Positions 8,530-18,652 are shown, numbered from the stretch's first letter. The stretch: DNA of 64,000 bases from Thalassotalea_H castellviae (GCF_031846185.1 NZ_JAVRIF010000002.1:530194-594193), one strand, 5' to 3'. The notes: generated from the sequence alone by a model not told the origin. Translations and numbers: made by a program.

Positions 8530-11500
8530 ATGCAGCTTTATGATCACAGCAAACAAAAAGATAACTGTGGATTTGGTTTAATCGCGCACCAACAAGGCGA
8601 GACAAGTCATAAGCTCATTAAAACAGCTATTCATGCTTTAGACCGCATGCAACATCGAGGCGGTATTGCTGCTGATGGTAAAACAGGTGATGGCTGTGGT
8701 TTATTGATGCAAAAACCCGATTCGTTTTTTCGCGCAGTTGCCGAAGAGAATAATTGGAAACTCGGTAAAAAATACGCAGTTGGTATGGTCTTTCTTAATC
8801 CAGATCCTATTCAGGCTGCTAAAACTAAAGAAATTCTAGAAGAAGAATTAACCCGAGAAACGTTAACAATTGTTGGTTGGCGCGTTGTCCCCACCAATAC
8901 TTCAATGTTGGGTAAGATCGCTGCAGGCAACTTACCCACCATCGAGCAAGTTTTTGTCGATGCTCCTCCTGGTTGGAGAAACCGAGATTTAGAACGTCGA
9001 TTATATATGGCACGACGTCGTGCTGAAAAACGCATCCAAGATGAACGTTTTTATGTAGCAAGTCTTTCTTGTTTAGTAACTATCTACAAAGGCTTAATGA
9101 TGCCTGTAGATTTACCAAATTTTTATTTGGATCTTGCCGATATTCGAATGCAAACGGCTATTTGTGTTTTTCATCAACGATTCTCTACCAATACGTCTCC
9201 GCAATGGCATTTAGCACAGCCATTCCGCTACTTAGCTCATAATGGTGAAATAAATACTATAAAAGGTAATCGTCAATGGAGTCGAGCGAGAACTCATCGT
9301 TTCCATTCGCCTTTATTACCTGATTTGCGAGATGCCGCACCATTTGTCAATGAAAGTGGTTCAGATTCCTCATCATTAGATAATATGCTGGAATTGTTCC
9401 TTGCTGGTGGTATGGATTTATACCGTGGTATGCGTTTATTAATGCCACCTGCGTGGCAAAACAGCCCATTGATGGATGATGATCTAAAAGCATTTTACGA
9501 ATTTAACTCAATGCATATGGAACCATGGGATGGGCCAGCAGGTGTTGTAGTAACCAATGGTCGTCACGTTGCTTGTAATCTTGATAGAAACGGCTTACGC
9601 CCTGCTCGTTATGTGATTACCCGTGATGGTTTTATCACTCTAGCCTCTGAAGTCGGTATTTGGGATTACGGCGAAGATGAAGTTGTTGAAAAAGGCCGCG
9701 TAGGACCTGGCGAGATGCTTGCTATAGATACTTATACCGGTAAAGTATTCGCTTCAAATGATATTGATAATGACTTAAAAGAAAGACATCCTTATCGTGA
9801 ATGGTTAAATAAAAACATCAGTCATCTGGTGCCATTTAGTGAGCTTGATGCAGAACAAATTGGTCAGCGAGTTTTTAGTGATATAGAAATGTCGCAATAC
9901 CATAAAATGTTTAATTACAGTTATGAAGAAATTCAACAAGTGGTTAAAACCCTTGCTGAAAATGGCCAAGAAGCAACAGGTTCGATGGGTGATGATACCC
10001 CTATGGCTGTTCTGTCTAGTCAGCCAAGAACCTTATTTGATTATTTCCGTCAACAGTTTGCCCAAGTGACTAATCCACCAATCGATCCATTACGCGAACG
10101 TTACGTGATGTCGTTAGGTACCTGTATTGGTCGAGAGCATAATGTTTTCAATGAAACAACCAGCCATGCCGATCGTGTTTTATTTGAATCACCGATCTTA
10201 ATGTACACTGGCTTAAAGCAATTACGTGAGCTTGATCCTAAGCATTATCGCAGCAACACCATTGCGCTAAATTATGCACATGAAGAAGGATTAGAAGTCG
10301 CCATCAAACGTATTTGTAATGAAGCGGAAGATCTTGTCTGCAATCAAGACACGGTAATTTTAATTTTATCTGATCGTCAAATTCAAAAAGATATGTTACC
10401 TATACCTGCTGCGATGGCTGTAGGGGCGGTACAAAAACGTTTAGTCGATAAGCAACTTCGTTGTGATTCAAATATTATTGTTGAAACAGCCGCTGCTCGT
10501 GATTCACACCAATTTGCGGTATTACTTGGTTTAGGCGCTACCGCGGTTTATCCATACCTTGCGTTTGAAACGATTGAACAGTTGGTCGATCAAGGACAAA
10601 TCGATTTACCGGCACGTCAAGCGGTGACCAATTATCGTGATGGTATTAACAAAGGCTTGTTAAAAATACTGTCTAAAATGGGTATTTCAACGATTGCAAG
10701 TTATCGTTGTGCGGGCTTATTTGAAGTTATCGGCTTAAACCAAAATATCATGCAATTATGTTTCCCTGATCTACCAAGTAGAATTCAAGGGGCAGACTTT
10801 GAAGATATCGAACAAGACAATATCAATCTTGCACGTAAAGCCTTTTTAGCACACCAAAAAATGAGCCATGGCGGTATTCTTAAGTATGTTCACGGTGGTG
10901 AATATCATGCTTATAATCCAAATGTGGTGAATTATTTGCAAGACGCAGTTCGCAGTGGTGAATATGATAAATACCGCAAATTTGCCGATGAAGTCAATAA
11001 TCGCCCGCCAGCAGCCTTGCGTGATTTACTTGCTTTTAAAGAAGACACCAAGTCAATCAGTATCGACCAAGTTGAAGCTGATAGCGAAATGTTTAAACGC
11101 TTTGACAGTGCGGCAATGTCAATTGGCGCGCTTAGCCCAGAAGCACATGAAGCATTAGCGATTGCCATGAACCGTTTAGGAGGTTATTCAAACTCTGGTG
11201 AAGGTGGCGAAGATGAGCGTCGTTTTGGTACAGTGAAAAACTCGCGGATCAAACAAATTGCTTCAGGCCGATTTGGCGTGACACCGCATTACTTAGTTAA
11301 TGCCGATGTTTTACAAATTAAAGTTGCCCAAGGGGCAAAACCTGGTGAAGGTGGTCAATTACCTGGTGATAAAGTATCACCATTAATTGCCAAGTTACGT
11401 TTTTCAGTACCGGGCGTGACGTTAATTTCACCTCCGCCGCATCATGATATTTATTCTATTGAAGATTTAGCACAGTTGATTTTTGATTTAAAACAAGTCA

Positions 11501-12990
11501 ATCCAACAGCCGTTATTTCGGTGAAGTTAGTGTCAGGTCCAGGCGTAGGAACTATCGCTTCAGGTGTTGCCAAAGCATACGCTGATTTTATTACTATTTC
11601 AGGTTATGACGGTGGTACTGCTGCAAGTCCATTAACTTCGGTTAAATATGCGGGTTGTCCTTGGGAACTTGGTTTAGCTGAAGCCCATCAATCTCTTGTA
11701 ACAAACGGCTTACGTCATAAAGTGAGATTACAAGTTGATGGTGGTTTAAAAACAGGCTTAGATATTGTTAAAGCAGCAATCCTCGGCGCAGAAAGCTTTG
11801 GTTTTGGTACCGCCCCAATGGTGACATTAGGTTGTAAATTCCTACGTATTTGTCATTTAAATAATTGTGCTACAGGTGTAGCAACACAAGATGAAGTGTT
11901 ACGTGAGCAATTTTTTAAAGGCTTACCTGATCAAGTAATGAATTATTTTAAATTCATTGCGCATGACGTGCGTGAAATCTTAGCGCAATTGGGTGTTGAA
12001 AGTTTAGAAGCAATCATAGGTCGAACAGATTTGTTAGTGCCGCTTAAAGGGATCACAGCCAAACAGCAAAAATTAGATTTAACGCCTATTATTGCGCCAG
12101 TTGTTGCTGGTGATAATACAGCTTTACATCAAACAGAAGAAAATACGCCATTTGATAAAGGCGCTTTAAACCAAGAAATACTGGCTGCCACATCTGAAGC
12201 GGTTGCCCATAGTACTGGTGGTGAGTATAGATTTTCAATTCAGAATACCGATCGCTCTGTAGGGGCATCGCTTTCAGGAGAAATTGCTCGTCAACACGGT
12301 GATCAAGGCATGTCTGCAACACCAATCAAGCTATCGCTTACAGGTACAGCAGGTCAAAGTTTTGGTGTTTGGAACGCTGGAGGGTTAGAAATGACCTTAA
12401 TTGGCGATGCAAACGATTACGTTGGTAAAGGCATGACAGGTGGTAAGTTAACCATTAAGCCTCCAAAAGGTGTCGAATACGCCAGCGAAAAAACCATGAT
12501 CATGGGTAATACTTGTTTATACGGTTCGACTGGCGGAAAGTTATTTGGTTGTGGCCGTGCAGGTGAACGCTTTGCTGTTCGTAATTCTGGATGTCATGCT
12601 GTTATTGAAGGCACTGGCGATCATGCTTGTGAATATATGACCGGCGGAATTGTTACCATTCTTGGTCAAGTTGGGGTTAACTTTGGTGCTGGCATGACCG
12701 GCGGCTTTGCTTATGTTTTAGATGAGAACAATGATTTAGATATCCGTTTAAATCATGAATCTATTGAAACATTACCGATAGAAGATTTAACCATTCATCA
12801 AGAACATTTACGTGGCATTATCAGTCAACACCATGAAGAAACGGGCAGTCTACATGCTCATAAAATTTTAAATAATTTCGATGCTTATGCACCATTATTT
12901 AGATTAGTAAAACCAAAAGCTACCGACGTAAAAACGTTATTAGGTCACCGTAGCCGTTCATCTGCAGAACTTCGCGTTCAAGCGCAATGA
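8530..12990 (+). CDS. gltB: Glutamate synthase (NADPH) large subunit GltB
   Basis: GltB transfers the amide nitrogen of glutamine to 2-oxoglutarate, giving two glutamates, and works with GltD in ammonia assimilation. The 1486-residue protein begins with a 12-residue propeptide that would be removed to expose the catalytic Cys13 in the NCGFGLIAH motif of the class II amidotransferase domain. The central domain follows, then the FMN-binding synthase domain. The 3Fe-4S cluster cysteines are at 1102, 1108 and 1113, the same spacing as in characterised enzymes. The C-terminal glycine-rich beta-helix (GGxTGG-type repeats) closes the protein. AGGAGAG precedes the ATG at good spacing. gltD follows after 30 bases. 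Confidence 0.98.
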   Translation: MQLYDHSKQKDNCGFGLIAHQQGETSHKLIKTAIHALDRMQHRGGIAADGKTGDGCGLLMQKPDSFFRAVAEENNWKLGKKYAVGMVFLNPDPIQAAKTKEILEEELTRETLTIVGWRVVPTNTSMLGKIAAGNLPTIEQVFVDAPPGWRNRDLERRLYMARRRAEKRIQDERFYVASLSCLVTIYKGLMMPVDLPNFYLDLADIRMQTAICVFHQRFSTNTSPQWHLAQPFRYLAHNGEINTIKGNRQWSRARTHRFHSPLLPDLRDAAPFVNESGSDSSSLDNMLELFLAGGMDLYRGMRLLMPPAWQNSPLMDDDLKAFYEFNSMHMEPWDGPAGVVVTNGRHVACNLDRNGLRPARYVITRDGFITLASEVGIWDYGEDEVVEKGRVGPGEMLAIDTYTGKVFASNDIDNDLKERHPYREWLNKNISHLVPFSELDAEQIGQRVFSDIEMSQYHKMFNYSYEEIQQVVKTLAENGQEATGSMGDDTPMAVLSSQPRTLFDYFRQQFAQVTNPPIDPLRERYVMSLGTCIGREHNVFNETTSHADRVLFESPILMYTGLKQLRELDPKHYRSNTIALNYAHEEGLEVAIKRICNEAEDLVCNQDTVILILSDRQIQKDMLPIPAAMAVGAVQKRLVDKQLRCDSNIIVETAAARDSHQFAVLLGLGATAVYPYLAFETIEQLVDQGQIDLPARQAVTNYRDGINKGLLKILSKMGISTIASYRCAGLFEVIGLNQNIMQLCFPDLPSRIQGADFEDIEQDNINLARKAFLAHQKMSHGGILKYVHGGEYHAYNPNVVNYLQDAVRSGEYDKYRKFADEVNNRPPAALRDLLAFKEDTKSISIDQVEADSEMFKRFDSAAMSIGALSPEAHEALAIAMNRLGGYSNSGEGGEDERRFGTVKNSRIKQIASGRFGVTPHYLVNADVLQIKVAQGAKPGEGGQLPGDKVSPLIAKLRFSVPGVTLISPPPHHDIYSIEDLAQLIFDLKQVNPTAVISVKLVSGPGVGTIASGVAKAYADFITISGYDGGTAASPLTSVKYAGCPWELGLAEAHQSLVTNGLRHKVRLQVDGGLKTGLDIVKAAILGAESFGFGTAPMVTLGCKFLRICHLNNCATGVATQDEVLREQFFKGLPDQVMNYFKFIAHDVREILAQLGVESLEAIIGRTDLLVPLKGITAKQQKLDLTPIIAPVVAGDNTALHQTEENTPFDKGALNQEILAATSEAVAHSTGGEYRFSIQNTDRSVGASLSGEIARQHGDQGMSATPIKLSLTGTAGQSFGVWNAGGLEMTLIGDANDYVGKGMTGGKLTIKPPKGVEYASEKTMIMGNTCLYGSTGGKLFGCGRAGERFAVRNSGCHAVIEGTGDHACEYMTGGIVTILGQVGVNFGAGMTGGFAYVLDENNDLDIRLNHESIETLPIEDLTIHQEHLRGIISQHHEETGSLHAHKILNNFDAYAPLFRLVKPKATDVKTLLGHRSRSSAELRVQAQ

Positions 12991-13020
12991 TATAAGAACG
13001 CGAATTGAGGAAGAAACAGA

Positions 13021-14436
13021 ATGAGTAAAAATGTTTATCAATTTATCGATGTAAAAAGAATCGATCCGCCGAAAAAGGCGATAGAACAACGTAAAATTGA
13101 CTTCGTTGAAATTTATCAACCGTTAAGTACAGATCAAAGTGCGGGTCAAGCGGATCGTTGTTTAGATTGTGGTAACCCGTATTGTGAATGGAAGTGTCCG
13201 GTTCATAATTACATTCCACAATGGTTAGAATTAGTCACTGAAGGTAAGATTTTTGAAGCGGCAGACTTATGTCACTCAACCAATAGTTTACCTGAAATGT
13301 GTGGTCGAGTTTGCCCACAAGACAGATTATGTGAATCAGCCTGTACGCTTAATGAAGACTTTGGTGCCGTCACTATAGGTAATATTGAAAAATATATTAC
13401 GGATACCGCATTCGCTCAAGGTTGGAAACCTGACTTATCAGATGTGGTGAAAACAGGTAAACGCGTGGCCGTGATTGGCGCAGGTCCTGCTGGTCTAGCT
13501 TGTGCTGATGTTTTAACTCGACACGGTGTTGACGCTGTCGTGTATGACAAACATGCACAAATAGGTGGCTTACTGACCTTTGGAATTCCGTCCTTTAAAC
13601 TTGAAAAAGACGTTATTCAAACCCGCCGCGAAATTTTTGAAGGCATGGGCATAGAGTTTCGCTTAAACACCAACGTAGGTGTTGATATTAGTTTTGATGA
13701 ATTAAGCAACGAATACGATGCAGTATTTCTTGCGTTAGGTACCTACACTGATATGACCGGTGGCTTTGAACATGAAGGCGCGGCAGGTGTTTATAATGCG
13801 TTAGACTTTTTGATCGGCAATACGCAGAACTTGATGAAAATTACCGAAAATGCCAAACCATACGTGAACTTTAGCGGTAAAAAAGTGATTGTATTGGGTG
13901 GTGGTGATACCGCGATGGATTGTGTGCGAACTTCTGTTCGTCAAGGCGCCACAGATGTTACTTGTGCGTATCGTCGTGATGAAGCCAACATGCCAGGCTC
14001 ACCAAGAGAAGTACAAAATGCAAAAGAAGAAGGCGTAAATTTCCAATTCAATTTACAACCTCTTGATATTGCAGTGGATAAAAATGGTAAAGCTTGTGGT
14101 GTTAAATTTGTTAAAACTCAATTAGGTGCTGCTGATGCTAATGGACGTCGAAGTCCTGAACCAATTGAAGGCAGTGAATTTATTATGGAAGCCGATGCAG
14201 TGGTTATTGCCTTTGGTTTCTTACCTAGCCCGCCACAATGGATGAAAGATGCCGGCGTTGAACTTGATTCACGTGGCCGTGTAATCGCCGTTGAAAACAG
14301 TAACTTTGCACTTCAAACCAGTAAAGAAAATATTTTTGCTGGGGGTGATATGGTACTTGGTTCTGATTTAGTGGTTACCGCCGTTGATCAAGGTCGTAAA
14401 GCTGCCTTAGGTATTTTAGATTACGTTTTAAGTTAA
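13021..14436 (+). CDS. gltD: Glutamate synthase small subunit GltD
   Basis: GltD takes electrons from NADPH through FAD and iron-sulfur clusters to the GltB synthase site. The 471-residue protein has N-terminal cysteine groups at 47, 50, 55, 59 and at 94, 98, 104, 108. These are followed by the FAD-binding VAVIGAGPAGLA motif (149-160) and a second dinucleotide site, VIVLGGGDTAMD, near residue 291 for NADPH. The C-terminal FAGGDMVLG segment completes the FAD site. It lies 30 bases after gltB with its own AGGAAG ribosome site and ends at a clear terminator, so gltBD form a two-gene operon. Confidence 0.97.
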   Translation: MSKNVYQFIDVKRIDPPKKAIEQRKIDFVEIYQPLSTDQSAGQADRCLDCGNPYCEWKCPVHNYIPQWLELVTEGKIFEAADLCHSTNSLPEMCGRVCPQDRLCESACTLNEDFGAVTIGNIEKYITDTAFAQGWKPDLSDVVKTGKRVAVIGAGPAGLACADVLTRHGVDAVVYDKHAQIGGLLTFGIPSFKLEKDVIQTRREIFEGMGIEFRLNTNVGVDISFDELSNEYDAVFLALGTYTDMTGGFEHEGAAGVYNALDFLIGNTQNLMKITENAKPYVNFSGKKVIVLGGGDTAMDCVRTSVRQGATDVTCAYRRDEANMPGSPREVQNAKEEGVNFQFNLQPLDIAVDKNGKACGVKFVKTQLGAADANGRRSPEPIEGSEFIMEADAVVIAFGFLPSPPQWMKDAGVELDSRGRVIAVENSNFALQTSKENIFAGGDMVLGSDLVVTAVDQGRKAALGILDYVLS

Positions 14437-14460
14437 CGGGTCGCCATTGTATTGATAAAA

Positions 14461-14485
14461 GAGCAGCTTCGGCTGCTTTTTTTTT
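14461..14485 (+). terminator. Rho-independent terminator of gltBD
   Basis: AGCAGC (14462-14467) and GCTGCT (14472-14477) enclose a stable TTCG tetraloop and are followed by a run of eight or more Ts. It lies 25 bases after the gltD stop. Confidence 0.95.
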
Positions 14486-14608
14486 GGAAAATGTAACAAG
14501 ATATCTAACAGCAATTAATTTCACTAAATTTCAACTATATTAACTATATCAAGTAAATATTTTTGTCGTGAAATTATACCAAGCAAAACCAAGGGGTAAA
14601 AATCGAGT

Positions 14609-15361
14609 ATGTTTAGATACGCACTCAACCTGATAAAATATATAAGTTTTTTATGCTTTACTCTTTCGTCTGAGGCTAAAGAAGTCAAAGTTGTCACCGA
14701 ATACCTTGCCCCCTACCAAGTCAATAATGCTGATAATAGTTTAGGAGGGTTATCCACAGAAATAGTGCAAGCCATTTTTAAACAAGCGAATAAAACCCCA
14801 AACATTATTGCTTTACCTTGGGCAAGAGCTTATGAAACGGCGAGTTCAGAAAAAAATGTCATGATTTACTCTATTGCTCAAACGAAAGAACGTCTGGAGC
14901 GCTTTCATTGGATAGGGAGTTTAATCAATGAAAAGCTGTATTTTTGGGGATTAAAAAGCCAATTCCCTGAAGCAATTGATGATCTCAACCAGCTAAAAAA
15001 GTTTATTGTAGCATCCGCACGTCATTCAAATGTCGCCCACTATTTAAAGAGAAATAATTTTAAGCATAACTATAAACTAGTCAAAGAAGATCAAAACATA
15101 TTAATGCTGTTCAAAGGCCGCGCTGAGCTAATAATTGCGACTGAATTAACCCTGAAACATAATGCTAAAAAACTTAATTTAGCGTTTGATGAGCTGATAA
15201 AAATCAAAGAGTTTACTGATTTAAATAGCGACTTAAATTTAGCCATGAATTTACAATCGGATCCAAAGTTAGTGGCTGAATTTCAACGTGCATACACTGA
15301 AATTAAAGCTCAAGGGGTTATTAATGCTATTTATAAAAAGTGGGGCATTACGGAGCTATAA
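14609..15361 (+). CDS. Periplasmic solute-binding protein, family 3 (amino-acid-type fold)
   Basis: This 250-residue protein has an N-terminal secretion signal (hydrophobic stretch about 5-21, cleavage near SSEA) and the fold of family 3 extracellular solute-binding proteins. Recognisable parts are the early YLAPYQVNN strand, the GGLSTEIVQAIF helix, LPWARAY, and the late INAIYKKWG segment. No ABC permease or ATPase is encoded beside it. Stand-alone members of this family are common in Alteromonadales and may serve a distant transporter or a sensor. The ligand is not predictable. Start ATG at 14609 follows AAGGGG at a rather long distance. Confidence 0.8.
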   Translation: MFRYALNLIKYISFLCFTLSSEAKEVKVVTEYLAPYQVNNADNSLGGLSTEIVQAIFKQANKTPNIIALPWARAYETASSEKNVMIYSIAQTKERLERFHWIGSLINEKLYFWGLKSQFPEAIDDLNQLKKFIVASARHSNVAHYLKRNNFKHNYKLVKEDQNILMLFKGRAELIIATELTLKHNAKKLNLAFDELIKIKEFTDLNSDLNLAMNLQSDPKLVAEFQRAYTEIKAQGVINAIYKKWGITEL

Positions 15362-15381
15362 AACACGCAGGACTTCAATTA

Positions 15382-15419
15382 AAAAACCGTCCCAAAGCGA
15401 ACAGCCTGAGACGGTTTTT
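15382..15419. terminator. Bidirectional terminator between convergent genes
   Basis: AAAAACCGTC (15382-15391) and GACGGTTTTT (15410-15419) form a 10-base-pair stem with an 18-base loop. A-rich and T-rich arms flank it, so it can act on both the solute-binding protein gene and the convergent ketoacyl synthase gene. Confidence 0.85.
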
Positions 15420-15447
15420 ATCAAAGTTCATTCAGGTTTTGTGAAAA

Positions 15448-17349
15448 CTACACCATATCATCAAACGGATTATGTTTAGGTAAGGCGATTTTATGGTTAA
15501 AGCCTGACATAGCAATATTATCCGCAGTAATATCGAGATCTTCATCTGATAATACCCCATCACCAAATTTATAAATAATATCAAATTGTGCATTATCGGC
15601 TTTTTCTTGGTAAGCTAACTGAGCTTTTTCGACCAAGACTAAACTTGCTTGATAACGTTGCATCGCAGACTCTCCATGACGTTTTGCCATCATTGAAAGT
15701 GTCACGTTAGGTGAAAGAATTGTTGCTGTGGCATTATTACCGCCGAAGCCTTTTGAATTGATAAACGCAACGTCCATTTCCTGACAATGCCAGTGATCGG
15801 TCGCAATATTTAAGCGTTCGCTATAAACATCGTCAGCTACTTTATCAATAGTAGTAATACCCGGCATAATATTATGTGAGAACACACCTAATGCCATGGC
15901 AACTTGGTCGCCACTGGCTGGACCGATAGTATGACCAACATAAGCTTTGGGTGCTGCTACGGGCCAGTTATTTATGTCAAAACTTTGCGCAAGTCGATCA
16001 TAAATTAATGACTCTGTGACTCTATTTTGTGGTGTACTTGAACCATGTGCCAAAATAAAACTACGATTTTGCACTGAGTCTTTCCCAACAATACTCGCGG
16101 CTAATGCAACTGACTTTGCCATAGTAATATAGTTACCAGGACCGGGGGCGGTGATCGATTTTTTAATGCCGTCTGCATTGGTATAAACATCAGCCACTGA
16201 GCCTAGAACCTTACATCCCAACTCAACTGTTAACGCATCATCCATTAAGACAATAAATTGTGCGGCTTCACCGATAGTAAATCCACAATTATCGCCAAAA
16301 GGACGACTGGTTTTACGGTGATTCGCACTACCTTCAGTAATACCATCTAGCTTTTTCAAGCCTTCTTCATTGGCTAAAGCGCTCATATTGCCAAAACCTT
16401 CAATCACTTCAGGCGTAATGGCACAGTCATTACTGCCAACAATGGCAACACGAATTCGTCCAGCTTGAATGTCTTGTACTGCGGCTTTAAGGTTGTATAA
16501 AAACGTTGCACAAGCACCCGTTGAAGTAAATGTACTACCAACACTTCCTGTTACATATGCATTGATAAAATCCGTCGACATGGTGTTTAAGCCAAGCGCC
16601 AAATTTTTCGTAGAAACACGTTCGCCGCGCATCCGGTTTTGCATCATACCGCCAAGCCCTTCACTCTGTACTTGACCGAACACTGAAGCTGAATATGTAC
16701 CAACTTCATCAGGGCTAATTTTACTGGCAATATCATCCCAACTGTATCCGGTAGAATGAATAGCATCGGCTGCGCCAAATATAGTTGCTTGTAAACCTCT
16801 TGGTTGGTAACGGCTGTTATAAAGGACAGCCGGTTCAAAACCGGTAGGAAATTGACCCGCAGCTTTAATCGGGTTATCACGCGTTGAGTCATGTTTAGCT
16901 TCAAATTCACCGGCTATTTCAACACGGACTCTTTTATTTTCAAATTCAGTTATTTTCCATGAACGAGGCAAAGGAGTAGGTAAATCACGCGCTTTAGTTT
17001 CAAATGTAATCGCATCATCAGCCTGCCCCATAGTCATCTTTTGCTGCCAAGGCGTTGCATCAGGATCAAAATGATTTTTTTCAATTTTACGGATCAAAGT
17101 ACCATTTAGGATTTGTTCACCAAATAGCGACTCAACTTGGTTAGCTTTAACAACCGCACCATTTTTATCGAGCAACTTACCATCTTCAAACTTAAGGATA
17201 TTCATTAAGGTCGCTAAGCCAACAAATGTTTCTTGGCGTGCTTCAGCATTTAGCTTATCAATAACAATTCGGCGAAAGCCTTGGTGAAATGAGGTTCGAC
17301 CTGCAGCGTTTATACCGCCCATGCCAACAATAATAGGTAAAGCTGTCAT
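15448..17349 (-). CDS. fabY: Beta-ketoacyl-ACP synthase, FabY-like
   Basis: This is a condensing enzyme of fatty-acid synthesis. At 633 residues it is much longer than FabB or FabF (about 410). The length and overall make-up resemble FabY of Pseudomonas aeruginosa, which starts fatty-acid synthesis by condensing acetyl-CoA with malonyl-ACP; the assignment is from memory of that family. The thiolase-fold catalytic triad is visible: Cys280 in TSTGACATF, His435 in LAHGSSTPQ and His473 in YVGHTIGPASGD, with GGNNATATIL near the C-terminus. About 200 residues precede the catalytic cysteine region. The gene is monocistronic, ends at a shared terminator, and is divergent from a GlxA-type regulator that may control it. 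Confidence 0.8.
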   Translation of the reverse strand: MTALPIIVGMGGINAAGRTSFHQGFRRIVIDKLNAEARQETFVGLATLMNILKFEDGKLLDKNGAVVKANQVESLFGEQILNGTLIRKIEKNHFDPDATPWQQKMTMGQADDAITFETKARDLPTPLPRSWKITEFENKRVRVEIAGEFEAKHDSTRDNPIKAAGQFPTGFEPAVLYNSRYQPRGLQATIFGAADAIHSTGYSWDDIASKISPDEVGTYSASVFGQVQSEGLGGMMQNRMRGERVSTKNLALGLNTMSTDFINAYVTGSVGSTFTSTGACATFLYNLKAAVQDIQAGRIRVAIVGSNDCAITPEVIEGFGNMSALANEEGLKKLDGITEGSANHRKTSRPFGDNCGFTIGEAAQFIVLMDDALTVELGCKVLGSVADVYTNADGIKKSITAPGPGNYITMAKSVALAASIVGKDSVQNRSFILAHGSSTPQNRVTESLIYDRLAQSFDINNWPVAAPKAYVGHTIGPASGDQVAMALGVFSHNIMPGITTIDKVADDVYSERLNIATDHWHCQEMDVAFINSKGFGGNNATATILSPNVTLSMMAKRHGESAMQRYQASLVLVEKAQLAYQEKADNAQFDIIYKFGDGVLSDEDLDITADNIAMSGFNHKIALPKHNPFDDMV

Positions 17350-17413
17350 TCATATTTCTCTTTATGCAAAACTATCAAACGTAATGTTGACTAGTGTAGA
17401 AATATTTACGGAC

Positions 17414-17456
17414 AATTTATGGTTATTTAAAGCCAAAATTTATGGCAAAATAGCCA
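17414..17456. promoter_or_regulatory. Direct repeats, candidate operator of the GlxA-type regulator
   Basis: AATTTATGG occurs at 17414-17422 and again at 17437-17445, each followed shortly by AGCCA (17431-17435 and 17452-17456). The repeats start 23 bases apart, close to two helical turns, the arrangement usual for AraC-family sites. They lie in the 137-base region between the FabY-like gene and the divergent regulator. Confidence 0.5.
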
Positions 17457-17486
17457 AACATGCGTTTATTCATAAAAAACTAGCCA

Positions 17487-18482
17487 ATGAAACGTCCAAA
17501 AATCAATATAGCGCTCATTTTATATGACGGTATGTTAGCAACTAGCGTCAGTTTACCCGTCGAAATGTTACGTGCGGGCGAAGCGATAGGCAGGCAAGCC
17601 AATAAAAAAGCACCGCGTTTATCGATTCAAATGGTCGCCGAAAATGAACAACCGGTTGTCACTCGAGCATTAATAAAGCTTTTACCTGATTCAAGTGTAC
17701 AAAAGGCTCGTAAGCCTGATTACGCGATCATTCCAAGTTTATGGCGAAATCCCCGCCCTTCAATACAAAAACAGCCACAATTAATCCAGTGGTTGAAAAA
17801 CATATGGAATGACGGTTCGACATTAATTGGTGGTGGTACTGGCGTTTGCTTTATGGCTGAGTCAGGTTTGCTTGATCACCACCCTGCGACAACCCATTGG
17901 CATTATGTTGAACAATTTAAACGGGATTACCCTAAGGTATTGTTAAAACCAGACTTTTTTATTACTCAATCTGATCGTATATATTGTGCAGCTAGCTTAA
18001 ATGCTCTAGCCGATATTATCGTTCACATTATTTTTCAAATTTATGGGAAAACCGCAGCTCAACACGTTGAACGTAATTTTTCTCATGAAATTAGAAAACC
18101 TTATGAAGAGCAACGATATTTAGAAGGAGCCGTAGATAAACATTCTGATGAGTTAATTATTCAGATACAGTTTTGGATGCAAACAAACCTCAACTCTTCC
18201 TTATCTTTAAAAGATGTGGCGGAACAATTTGGGATCAGTCAACGTACTTTTACCCGTCGTTTCAAAAATGCAATAGGAATAAGTGCGATGAACTATTGGC
18301 AACAATTGAAAGTTGAAGCCGCCAAAGAATTATTAGCCTCAAGTAACTTATCTATTCAAGAAATTTCTTATCAAGTAGGGTATCAAGATCAAAGTCATTT
18401 TACTAAACTGTTCAAAAAATCGTTAAGTACAACACCAAAAGACTATCGTTTAATGGTTAAAAAGAAATTATTTTCACAATAA
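17487..18482 (+). CDS. GlxA-family transcriptional regulator (DJ-1/PfpI domain plus AraC HTH)
   Basis: The 331-residue protein joins an N-terminal DJ-1/PfpI-like (class I amidotransferase-like) sensor domain (about 5-190) to a C-terminal AraC-type DNA-binding domain (about 220-325). The sensor domain has the GGGTGVCFMAESGLL nucleophile-elbow region with Cys121 and the HHPATTHW segment typical of GlxA-like regulators. The two helix-turn-helix units are SLKDVAEQFGISQRTFTRRF and IQEISYQVGYQDQSHFTKLF. Divergent placement beside the FabY-like gene suggests it controls that gene and itself; the effector is unknown. Confidence 0.88.
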   Translation: MKRPKINIALILYDGMLATSVSLPVEMLRAGEAIGRQANKKAPRLSIQMVAENEQPVVTRALIKLLPDSSVQKARKPDYAIIPSLWRNPRPSIQKQPQLIQWLKNIWNDGSTLIGGGTGVCFMAESGLLDHHPATTHWHYVEQFKRDYPKVLLKPDFFITQSDRIYCAASLNALADIIVHIIFQIYGKTAAQHVERNFSHEIRKPYEEQRYLEGAVDKHSDELIIQIQFWMQTNLNSSLSLKDVAEQFGISQRTFTRRFKNAIGISAMNYWQQLKVEAAKELLASSNLSIQEISYQVGYQDQSHFTKLFKKSLSTTPKDYRLMVKKKLFSQ

Positions 18483-18592
18483 AATAATTATCGTGGCAAT
18501 TCACAAGCAATAGACAAGGTTTTTGTGCTGTTAAGTGAAGTTGTGTGCTAAGTATAACGTGTTTTATGAGGGTAGCGGCATTCACCAAAGCC

Positions 18593-18623
18593 AAAAAAAC
18601 ACTGATCATTATAACCAGTGTTT
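18593..18623 (-). terminator. Terminator of the PEP-CTERM protein gene
   Basis: Read on the minus strand, AAACACTG and CAGTGTTT (18616-18623 with 18597-18604) pair around an 11-base loop, and the stem runs into a T stretch. It lies 30 bases after the stop. Confidence 0.85.
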
Positions 18624-18652
18624 ATTCTTTGCTTTAAATAAATGGGAATTTA

